Assembly (NCBI RefSeq): GCF_013340935.1
Contig: NZ_WHOS01000013.1
Span: 1 to 64,000, forward strand
Length of the DNA stretch: 64,000 bases
Direction of reading: 5' to 3'
Origin: Azospirillum melinis
GTDB taxonomy: Bacteria > Pseudomonadota > Alphaproteobacteria > Azospirillales > Azospirillaceae
Shown here: piece by piece, positions 49,859 to 56,374 of the stretch
How the letters are laid out: each line of letters starts with the position of its first letter
Position numbering within the stretch: position 1 is the first letter of the stretch
Notes under the pieces: generated by a model
Told to the model about the DNA's origin: nothing
Databases searched by the model: none
What the model saw: only the letters and a program-made list of their open reading frames with translations
Made by a program: the position numbers and the translations under genes

Positions 49859-51217
49859 ATGACCGACGACGCAACGACCACGGTGTCGGTGCCGCAGCCG
49901 AAGCCGGTGGGCATGACGATCCACTATCGGCGCTATGCCCTGACCATGCTGTTCCTCGTCTACATGCTGAACTTCGTCGACCGTCAGATCGTCAACATCC
50001 TGGCGGAACCGATCAAGCGCGAACTCGGTCTCATGGACTGGCAACTGGGATCCCTGACCGGACTGTCCTTCGCCATCTTCTACGCGACGCTGGCGCTTCC
50101 CATCGCGCGGTGGGCGGAGCATGCGAACCGGGTCAGGATCGTTGCACTGTCGGCGATCACCTGGAGCCTGTTCACGGCGGTCTGCGGCGTGGCCCAGAAC
50201 TTCACCCAGCTGTTCCTCGCCAGGGTCGGCGTCGGTGTCGGAGAGGCGGGCTGCACGCCGGCATCCCAGTCGCTGATCAGCGATTACACGACACGGGAGA
50301 AGCGGGCCTCGGCGCTGGCCTTCTTCTCAATGGGCATTCCAGCCGGTTCGCTGGTCGGGATGGTGGTCGGCGGCCTGATCGCGGACAGCCTCGGCTGGCG
50401 CGCCTCCTTCGCGCTGGTCGGGGTACCCGGCATCGCCCTTGGGCTGCTGGCCTATTTCACGCTGCCCGAGCCGCGGAAATCCTCCGTCGCAGCCAGCCAG
50501 GCACAAAGCACGCCCAGCCTGAGGGAGGCGCTGGCCGAACTCGGCGGGAAGCGCACCTACATCTGGCTCACGGTCGCGATGGCGGCCATGAGTTTCGGGA
50601 TTTACAGCAATCTTGCCTTTCAAAGCTCCCACTTCCTGCGCAATCACGCCGAAGGGTTGGGCGTCCTGGCGGCCAGGCTGAACGACCTCACCGGGATCCG
50701 GCTGGGACCCACCGGTTTCCTCGGTACGGTGCTGGGCCTGATCGTCGGCATCTGCGGAGCCGCCGGCACCTGGCTGGGCGGCCGGGCGACGGATCGCGCG
50801 GTGGCGCGTGGCAGCCTGAATGCCTACGCGACCATTCCGGCGGCGGCGGCCCTGTGCATGCCCTTTGCGCTTTTCGCGGCTTATCTCACCTCGAACACCG
50901 TGGCGGCACTTTGCCTGATGGGTTTGCCGATGATGCTGCAATCGGTTTATTACGGCCCCATCTTTGCGGCGGTCCAAAGCCTGGTGCGTCCGCGCACCCG
51001 GGCAACGGCCACCGCCATCTTCCTGTTCTTCGCCAATCTGATCGGGCTTGGCCTTGGACCGCTGTCGGTCGGCATGATCAGCGATCTGCTTGCGCGGTCG
51101 ATGGGGTCGGGCGACGGCATCCGCTGGGCGCTGATCAGCACCTCGCTCGTCTATGTCCTGGCGGCGATGGCCTTCATGGTGGCGCGAAAGACCATCAGGC
51201 GGGACATCGTGAGCTGA
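49859..51217 (+). CDS. MFS transporter (spinster-like/organic acid family)
   Basis: 452-residue major facilitator with twelve predicted membrane segments. The first segment is LTMLFLVYMLNFVDRQIVNI with the charged NxxDRQ motif. The loop 2-3 region reads YATLALPIARWAEHANRVRI, a variant of the MFS A-motif. A central cytoplasmic loop (about 205-230) separates the halves. Proteins of this group transport organic acids or aromatic compounds with protons. It ends the operon and is followed by a strong hairpin. TTGGAGA upstream fixes ATG 49859. Uptake across the inner membrane of what the DUF1302 protein admits is the natural inference; export is possible. Confidence 0.9.
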   Translation: MTDDATTTVSVPQPKPVGMTIHYRRYALTMLFLVYMLNFVDRQIVNILAEPIKRELGLMDWQLGSLTGLSFAIFYATLALPIARWAEHANRVRIVALSAITWSLFTAVCGVAQNFTQLFLARVGVGVGEAGCTPASQSLISDYTTREKRASALAFFSMGIPAGSLVGMVVGGLIADSLGWRASFALVGVPGIALGLLAYFTLPEPRKSSVAASQAQSTPSLREALAELGGKRTYIWLTVAMAAMSFGIYSNLAFQSSHFLRNHAEGLGVLAARLNDLTGIRLGPTGFLGTVLGLIVGICGAAGTWLGGRATDRAVARGSLNAYATIPAAAALCMPFALFAAYLTSNTVAALCLMGLPMMLQSVYYGPIFAAVQSLVRPRTRATATAIFLFFANLIGLGLGPLSVGMISDLLARSMGSGDGIRWALISTSLVYVLAAMAFMVARKTIRRDIVS

Positions 51218-51245
51218 CAAGGTAAATAACGGCAGCCATCCGCGC

Positions 51246-51267
51246 GGGGACCGTAAGGCCGGTCCCC
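51246..51267. terminator. Short hairpin between convergent genes
   Basis: GGGGACCG (51246-51253) pairs with CGGTCCCC (51260-51267). It precedes the larger hairpin and may form part of a bidirectional terminator; no T-run is seen. Confidence 0.5.
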
Positions 51268-51274
51268 GACAGCA

Positions 51275-51316
51275 CCGACGGCCCTCGATCCCGACAGTCG
51301 GATCGAGGGCCGTCGG
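51275..51316. terminator. Strong 17-bp hairpin, bidirectional terminator
   Basis: A perfect 17-bp inverted repeat (51275-51291 with 51300-51316; arms begin CCGACGGCCCTCG) around an 8-nt loop. It lies 57 nt after the MFS stop and 33 nt from the stop of the convergent AraC gene. There is no U-run, but position and stability fit a terminator serving both strands. Confidence 0.7.
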
Positions 51317-51349
51317 CATGAGAGCCAGCATGAGAAGGGCGATGCGTCG

Positions 51350-52228
51350 TCAGTTCGTCGCGCCGTCGGCCCGATCCTGCAAATACCGGCGCGGAGGCTG
51401 CCCCATGTGTTTCCTGAACATGGCGGTGAACGCGCTCGGGGAATCGTATCCCAGTTCCTGGGAGATCGCCTGCACGGTGGCGCCCATCGACATCCGTTGG
51501 ACGGCGATCACGATATGGAGTTGCTGGCGCCACCGGCCGAACGACATTCCCGTCTGTTTCTGGATGAGCCGGGCCAGCGTGCGCTCGCTCATGGCGACTG
51601 TTGCCGCCCAGTCCCGGATGGTCCTGCGGTCGTCCGGCGCCTCCAGCAATTGGGCGGCGATGCGCTGGATCCTGGGATGGCTGGAGACCGGGAAGTGGAG
51701 CGGCTCCGCCTTCATCTGTGCAAGCTCGTCCAGGATGACCTGGACCAGACGGCTCGTCGGACCCTCCAGGGGATAGAGCGGCGGCAGATTGGCCAGATGA
51801 AAGATCATCTCGCGCAGCATCGGACTGATCGAGAATGTCGCGCAGGACTCCGGCAGGGGTGAAATCTCCGGATTGATGAAGACGCAGTATGACCGGCCCT
51901 TGTCCGACATGGAAATGCTGTGGGGAATCTCTCCCGGAATCCACACCGCTCCATTGGATGGGACGATCCGAAGCCCGTCGAGCGTCCGGCACATGACCGA
52001 GCCTTCCGCCGCCACCACCAGCTGGCCTTTCCGGTGCCGGTGGATCGGCAGCTCGTCGTCATCCACATTGCGCCGGACAAGGAACGAGACCAGCGGCCGG
52101 GCAAACTCGTCAGGATCCTCAGCGGTGAAGCTGATGCGCAGGCCGGTGGGATCCCATGCCATCGGGAGGGCATCGCCGGCCGCCGGGGCTTCCGGCCACT
52201 TCGCACCAATCCGCGCACTCTTCGGCAA
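51350..52228 (-). CDS. AraC-family transcriptional regulator
   Basis: 292-residue regulator with an N-terminal cupin-like sensor (about 40-140; HRHRKGQLVVAAEGSVM, then IPGEIPHSI). Two helix-turn-helix motifs form the C-terminal AraC domain (about 190-285, with AATVAMSERTLARLIQKQTG and AISQELGYDSPSAFTAMFRKHMGQPPRRY). The start is taken as TTG 52228 because GGAGG lies exactly 8 nt upstream; the frame stays open to 52447, but that extension crosses the divergent promoter region. The first in-frame ATG (52162) has no ribosome site. It may control the convergent monooxygenase/transport operon or the divergent Lrp-type gene. Confidence 0.9.
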   Translation of the reverse strand: MPKSARIGAKWPEAPAAGDALPMAWDPTGLRISFTAEDPDEFARPLVSFLVRRNVDDDELPIHRHRKGQLVVAAEGSVMCRTLDGLRIVPSNGAVWIPGEIPHSISMSDKGRSYCVFINPEISPLPESCATFSISPMLREMIFHLANLPPLYPLEGPTSRLVQVILDELAQMKAEPLHFPVSSHPRIQRIAAQLLEAPDDRRTIRDWAATVAMSERTLARLIQKQTGMSFGRWRQQLHIVIAVQRMSMGATVQAISQELGYDSPSAFTAMFRKHMGQPPRRYLQDRADGATN

Positions 52229-52291
52229 TGTTGCGGCCTCCGTGCTGTTCGAAGCGGACCTCGGTCCGAGTTTGACAGTTTCGCGACATAA

Positions 52292-52318
52292 AATGGCAAT
52301 CCCGTAGATTCTGCCATT
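52292..52318. promoter_or_regulatory. AATGGCA-N13-TGCCATT inverted repeat
   Basis: Perfect 7-bp arms about two helical turns apart (20 bp centre to centre) in the divergent AraC/Lrp control region, 64 nt upstream of the AraC start. It is a plausible operator for the AraC dimer. Confidence 0.45.
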
Positions 52319-52395
52319 GGTTGGGCTCGGATACACTCTGCCGTATGCACAGTCGAATGGCGGAAGGGAATGCGCGCTGCACTCAAATAGGTTTG

Positions 52396-52405
52396 TTCCG
52401 CGGAA
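52396..52405. promoter_or_regulatory. TTCCGCGGAA palindrome upstream of the Lrp-type gene
   Basis: 10-bp perfect palindrome 62 nt upstream of the Lrp/AsnC start codon, suited to autoregulation by the Lrp-type protein. Inference from position only. Confidence 0.35.
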
Positions 52406-52467
52406 TTTCCTGCCGTTCTTCGCTTCGGTTGCAGGACAGGCCGTCAAGACTACAACAGGGAGTCATC

Positions 52468-52968
52468 ATGATGAACACGTTGACGCTCGACCGAACGGAC
52501 ATCAAGATCCTCAACGAGCTGCAAAAGGACGCAAACCTCACGAACGTCGAGCTCGCCGGCAGAATCAATCTTTCCCCCTCGCCCTGCCTCACACGGGTGA
52601 AGAAGCTGGAGCAGACCGGCATCATCGACCGGCGGGTCACACTTCTGAATCCAAAGGTGATGGGGCTGGAAATCAATGCCTATATCCAGGTCAAACTCGA
52701 CAAGCAGCCGCAATCGGCACTGGAGAATTTCCGCGACGCCGTCGAGCGGATTCCCGAGGTGATGGAATGCAACTGGATGACGGGCGACTGCGATTTCCTT
52801 CTGCGCGTGATCGTCCGCGACGTCGAGGAGCTGGAACATCTGATCGCCAGCAAACTGTCGAAAATAGAGTTCGTCTCCACCATCAGGTCCAATCTGGTGC
52901 TGAAGCAGATCACCTATAAAACCGAGCTGCCGATCAGCACATCGCATGCCATAGTCATTCGATTCTGA
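52468..52968 (+). CDS. Lrp/AsnC-family transcriptional regulator
   Basis: 166-residue feast/famine regulator. The N-terminal helix-turn-helix (about 6-55, LDRTDIKILNELQKDANLTNVELA, then LSPSPCLTRVKKLEQTGII) precedes the RAM/AsnC effector domain (about 70-150, VMECNWMTGDCDFLLRVIV). Typical length and architecture; octamer formation and amino-acid sensing are known for the family. CAGGGAG upstream selects ATG 52468 (a second ATG follows immediately). Divergent from AraC; the target is unknown, perhaps the neighbouring amino-acid-related hyu cluster. Confidence 0.92.
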   Translation: MMNTLTLDRTDIKILNELQKDANLTNVELAGRINLSPSPCLTRVKKLEQTGIIDRRVTLLNPKVMGLEINAYIQVKLDKQPQSALENFRDAVERIPEVMECNWMTGDCDFLLRVIVRDVEELEHLIASKLSKIEFVSTIRSNLVLKQITYKTELPISTSHAIVIRF

Positions 52969-53100
52969 CACGGTCCTCCCTGAAAGTGTCGCGGCGAGGC
53001 GAAGGCCGGGATCGGTGACGACGGCGTCCGGCTTCGCGCGCTCGCCGTCGACTGGGAGGCATTGAACCCGGCCCCTCTGCCGCTGCCATGGCCGAACGGC

Positions 53101-53478
53101 TCAGCCGTCGAGGTCGGTTCGGTCGCCCCGTGTCGTCGGGGACGACACGACGAGAAAATGCACGTCCGCGCCGCTGTCGTTCCGGGCCTGATGGCGGCTT
53201 CCCGGAGGAATCTCGATCCCGGACATCGCCGTGATCAGGTGGCGGGTTCCTTCCAGTTCCATCGTCAGTTCGCCGGAGAGCACGTAGAAGAACTGGCGCG
53301 CCTTGCCATGGACATGCCTGCGCTCCGCCGTTCCGGCCGGCATGCGCTCCTGAATGACCATCATGTCCGGAGAGGGGGAAAGCACCCATCCGTCGCAGCG
53401 GTCCCCCCAGCGGTAATGCTCCGCGTTCTCAACGCTGCGCTTCACGATCGCCTCCGGCCAACATCGGGTTTCCTTCAC
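53101..53478 (-). CDS. Small single-domain cupin protein
   Basis: 125-residue cupin-2 barrel protein. The metal motif is seen in RRHVHGKARQFFYVLSGELTM (His, His, Glu, about 53-73; the usual Glu between them is not clear) and PPGSRHQARN (His, about 95). It probably binds a metal and a small molecule; functions range from isomerase to sensor, and none can be assigned. It lies alone, convergent with the Lrp gene (132 nt apart) and divergent from the toxin-antitoxin pair. Confidence 0.85.
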   Translation of the reverse strand: MKETRCWPEAIVKRSVENAEHYRWGDRCDGWVLSPSPDMMVIQERMPAGTAERRHVHGKARQFFYVLSGELTMELEGTRHLITAMSGIEIPPGSRHQARNDSGADVHFLVVSSPTTRGDRTDLDG

Positions 53479-53635
53479 TCTTCGGCTCGTGCCTGAGCAT
53501 CGGGCAGACCGGATCGGCGCCCGCCACGAATCCCCTTCCAGGGCTTTGGATCACAACGCCTCCATTCTGGGAAGTCCATTTCCCCATCCGGACCGCGAGG
53601 GTCGGTCACCGAGGGGGGCCGCTTGAATCCCTTCG

Positions 53636-53668
53636 CGTCACGTGTCACATTTGGGACGACACGTGACG
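53636..53668. promoter_or_regulatory. Large palindromic operator of the toxin-antitoxin pair
   Basis: 11-bp perfect arms (CGTCACGTGTC at 53636-53646 and GACACGTGACG at 53658-53668) flank an 11-nt spacer and end exactly at the antitoxin ribosome site. Each arm contains CACGTG. The position over the promoter/leader is as expected for autorepression by the antitoxin or the complex. Confidence 0.7.
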
Positions 53669-53677
53669 GAGGATGCC

Positions 53678-54157
53678 ATGCCCGCGGCCGGAGCCCACAT
53701 GGGACGGGGTGAGACAGGACCCTATCAGCGGGTCACCGACCTGCTCGGTGGTCCGCGGGTGTTCAAGCGCCCGGTGGTGACGCAGCTGGATGCCCACAAC
53801 GCCATCAAGACCGGCTTGCCGGGCGGCGCGCTCTACCATCTCGTGACCCACCTGCGGGTCCTCAAGCCGGCGAGCATCGAGTCCGCCGTGGGGATGAGCG
53901 TGCGCACCTACCAGCGCCGCAAGGGCGCGCCGGACAAGCCGCTCAGCCCCGAGCAGGGTGGCCGGACCTGGAAGCTGGCCGAGATCCTGGCCCAGGCCTC
54001 CGAAGTCTTCGGCTCGCAGGAGGAGGCCGAGCAATGGCTGGAGCGTCCGGCCATCGGGCTGGACGACAACCGTCCGCTGGACCTGCTGGACACCCCCGCC
54101 GGGGTCGAGATGGTCGAGGATTACCTGGGGCGGATGGCTTCCGGGGTCTACACGTGA
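53678..54157 (+). CDS. Xre/MbcA/ParS-type antitoxin
   Basis: 159-residue antitoxin of the Xre-RES class. An Xre-like N-terminal DNA-binding region (about 30-90, SIESAVGMSVRTYQRRKG) is followed by the C-terminal MbcA/ParS/DUF2384 toxin-binding domain (about 98-155: LAEILAQASEVFGSQEEAEQWLERPAIGL, then DLLDTPAGVEMVEDYLGRM). Family antitoxins shield the NAD+ site of the RES toxin and repress their own promoter. GGAGG 6 nt upstream fixes ATG 53678; frames from 53642 would start inside the operator palindrome. Its stop overlaps the toxin start. Confidence 0.93.
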   Translation: MPAAGAHMGRGETGPYQRVTDLLGGPRVFKRPVVTQLDAHNAIKTGLPGGALYHLVTHLRVLKPASIESAVGMSVRTYQRRKGAPDKPLSPEQGGRTWKLAEILAQASEVFGSQEEAEQWLERPAIGLDDNRPLDLLDTPAGVEMVEDYLGRMASGVYT

Positions 54158-54657
54158 CACCGTTGCCGGCGGCGCTGGGCGGCACCGAGCTGGTCGCGTG
54201 GCGTCTCGACCCGGAGCCCTTCCGCACGAGCTGGGACAGCGGCGAAGGCGCCTACCGCTTCGGCGGGCGCTGGAACAGCAAGGGGGTCCGCGCCGTCTAC
54301 TGCTCTCTCGACCCGGCGACCGCGATCCTGGAGGTGGCGGTGCACAAGGGCTTCAAGGCGTTGGACACGGTGCCGCATGTGCTGACGGCGCTGACCGTCA
54401 CGGACCCCGCCGCCGTCCATGTGGTCACCCCGGCCGATGTGCCCAACCCCAACTGGCTCCGTCCGGGCATCCCCAGCGTCGGCCAGCAGCAGTTCGGCGA
54501 TGCCGTGCTGAGTGGGCACAAATTCGTCCTGATCCCGAGCGCGGTGTCCCCGCACAGCTGGAACCTTCTGTTCACCGCGTCTGTGGCGACGGGGGCGTAC
54601 AGGATGCGCTCGCAGGAACGGTTTGCCCTGGACACGCGGCTGCACCCGCCGCCCTGA
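54154..54657 (+). CDS. RES-domain toxin (NAD+-degrading type)
   Basis: 167-residue RES-domain protein. Conserved features include WRLDPEPF, YRFGGRWNSKGVRAVYCS (Arg, Tyr and Ser of the family signature, about 38-55), TAILEVAVHKGF (about 60-71) and GHKFVLIPSAV near residue 122. RES toxins deplete NAD+ when released from the antitoxin. GTG start at 54154 overlaps the antitoxin stop (GTGA), the expected coupling. It is convergent with the hyu-linked oxidoreductase gene 11 nt away, with no terminator between them. Confidence 0.92.
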   Translation: MTPLPAALGGTELVAWRLDPEPFRTSWDSGEGAYRFGGRWNSKGVRAVYCSLDPATAILEVAVHKGFKALDTVPHVLTALTVTDPAAVHVVTPADVPNPNWLRPGIPSVGQQQFGDAVLSGHKFVLIPSAVSPHSWNLLFTASVATGAYRMRSQERFALDTRLHPPP

Positions 54658-54668
54658 TCAACCGCCGC

Positions 54669-56069
54669 TCACGCCTCCTCCAGCAGCGCGCGGACCGGCG
54701 CCGGCCGGACGGGGGCTTGCGCACGCAGGAGCCCCACCTCTCCGGCATGCCCAAGCCCGCCGGAGGCGGCGATCAGCTCGGCCGCGGCCAGCTGGCAATA
54801 GCGGCCCTGGCAGCGCCCCATCCCGGCACGGCCCAGCGACTTCACCCGGTTGGCCTCCGCCCCGCCATAGGCCGCCGTCTCACGCACCGAACCGGCGGTA
54901 ATCCCCTCGCAGCGGCACAGCACGGTGTCGTCGGGGACCGCCCGCACCCGATCCGCCGGCCAGGGGAAGGCGCGGGCGATGCCGCGGGCGAAGCGTTCCA
55001 GCCGGGCGAGGCGCTTCAAGTCGGCCGCAACGTCCGGGCCCGGCACCCCCAGATCGGAAAGGCAGGCCGCCGCGGCGAGACGCCCGGCGACCTCCGCTCC
55101 GTCGGCCCCCAGCAGGCGCAGACCGTCGCCGGCCAGATAGACGCCCTCCCCGGCACGCCCCATGCGGTCGGTGCTGGGCAGCCACTGCGCCCAGGTCGCA
55201 TCATAGGCGAACCGGCAGCCGGCAAGATCGGCAAGCTGGGTTTCCGCCTTCAGATGCCAGCCCAGCCCGGCGGCATCGCAGGCCGTCCGCCGGGACCGTC
55301 CGCCGGCATCCGTCCAGCGGACCGCCGTCACGCCGCCGTCCGTGATCCCGCCTTCCGCCGCCTCGATCCCCTCCAGAACGACGCCGGCATGGTAGAGCCG
55401 CCCAAGCCGCGCCCGCATCGCCAGCCCTTGCAAGGCGAAGGACGGGCGAACGGCGAGGTCGGGAACGGCGGCGATCTGGCCGCGCAGGCCGGCGGTGTCG
55501 AGGACCGCGGCGACCTCCGCCCCCGCCTTCAGCAGTTGGGTCGCCAGCAGCGTCAGCAGCGGCCCCGACCCGGCCAGCACGATCCGCCGCCCCATCGCGA
55601 CGCCCTGGGCCTTCAGCGCGATCTGCATCGCGCCCAGGCTGTAGACGCCGGGAACCTGCCAGCCCGGCACCGGAGCCAGACGGTCGGTCGCGCCGGTCGC
55701 CAGGATCAGCCGGTCGTAGCCGATCCGGCGGCTTCCGCCGTCGCTGACCGCATGCAGCACACCGCCGGCAAGCGCGACGACGGAATGGCGCGGCAGATGG
55801 ACGATGCGGCCCGCCGCCGCCAGCCCGTCGAAGGCGGCGTGCAGCGCCACCGCCTTGCCGGCCTGCGAGCCATAGAGCAGTTCGGGCGGGCGGGTGAAGC
55901 CGTCGGGCGGGCGGCGGTAGATCTGCCCGCCGGCCCGTGCACCCTCGTCGATCACCGTCGGGCGCAGACCGGCCGCCGCCAGCGTTTCCGCCGCCCGAAT
56001 CCCGGCCGGCCCGGCCCCGACGATCACGACGCGCGGCCGGTTCGGCCCGGTCATCGCCAGTCCTGTCAT
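54669..56069 (-). CDS. FAD/NAD(P)-binding subunit with BFD-like [2Fe-2S] domain (HcnB/hydroxyproline-dehydrogenase alpha-like)
   Basis: 466-residue flavoprotein. The N-terminal Rossmann motif is VVIVGAGPAG (about 14-23), a second dinucleotide fold reads IVLAGSGPLL (about 160) and YLAGDG lies near residue 311. A C-terminal BFD-like cluster domain has four cysteines in CRC and CQGRYC. This architecture is that of HcnB, opine oxidase subunit A and D-hydroxyproline dehydrogenase alpha, which work with a small ferredoxin-like subunit and a DadA-like subunit. Here the ferredoxin-like gene overlaps its start (ATGA), and the DadA-like gene is at 60674. Likely a membrane-associated amine or imino-acid dehydrogenase. 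Confidence 0.9.
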   Translation of the reverse strand: MTGLAMTGPNRPRVVIVGAGPAGIRAAETLAAAGLRPTVIDEGARAGGQIYRRPPDGFTRPPELLYGSQAGKAVALHAAFDGLAAAGRIVHLPRHSVVALAGGVLHAVSDGGSRRIGYDRLILATGATDRLAPVPGWQVPGVYSLGAMQIALKAQGVAMGRRIVLAGSGPLLTLLATQLLKAGAEVAAVLDTAGLRGQIAAVPDLAVRPSFALQGLAMRARLGRLYHAGVVLEGIEAAEGGITDGGVTAVRWTDAGGRSRRTACDAAGLGWHLKAETQLADLAGCRFAYDATWAQWLPSTDRMGRAGEGVYLAGDGLRLLGADGAEVAGRLAAAACLSDLGVPGPDVAADLKRLARLERFARGIARAFPWPADRVRAVPDDTVLCRCEGITAGSVRETAAYGGAEANRVKSLGRAGMGRCQGRYCQLAAAELIAASGGLGHAGEVGLLRAQAPVRPAPVRALLEEA

Positions 56070-56374
56070 GGCCAATCCTCCCGCGTCCGGGTCAGCAGCC
56101 GCATGCCCTCGGCCAGCGGCGTGGAGCAGGCGCGGATGCGGGCACCCTGCTCTTGCCAGATCCAGCAATCCTGGCAGGCCCCCATCAGGCAGAAGCCGGC
56201 GCGCCGCTCCGGCCCGAACTCCGCCTGCCGCAGCGCCGGGGCGTTGGTGAGGATCGCCGTCAGCACCGTATCGCCGGCAAGCGCCACGCGCTCCATGCCA
56301 TCCAGCAGGAAGCGGACCGGGGCGCGTCCCGTCTCGGCCAGCCTGACCAGCCTGCCCCCCGCCGTCCCGCTCAT
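56066..56374 (-). CDS. (2Fe-2S)-binding ferredoxin-like subunit (HcnA/gamma-like)
   Basis: 102-residue Fer2_4 protein. Three cluster cysteines are in GFCLMGACQDC (about 61-71) and the fourth in RACSTP (about 84). This is the smallest subunit of HcnABC/opine-oxidase/hydroxyproline-dehydrogenase complexes and passes electrons within the trimer. It overlaps both neighbours by 4 nt (ATGA each side), so translation is coupled from hyuB through to the HcnB-like gene. Confidence 0.9.
   Translation of the reverse strand: MSGTAGGRLVRLAETGRAPVRFLLDGMERVALAGDTVLTAILTNAPALRQAEFGPERRAGFCLMGACQDCWIWQEQGARIRACSTPLAEGMRLLTRTREDWP

Noticed and set aside
53101-54657. Cupin gene as a third member of the toxin-antitoxin module
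   Set aside because: It is on the opposite strand with its own start, 199 nt away; Xre-RES systems are two-gene modules.
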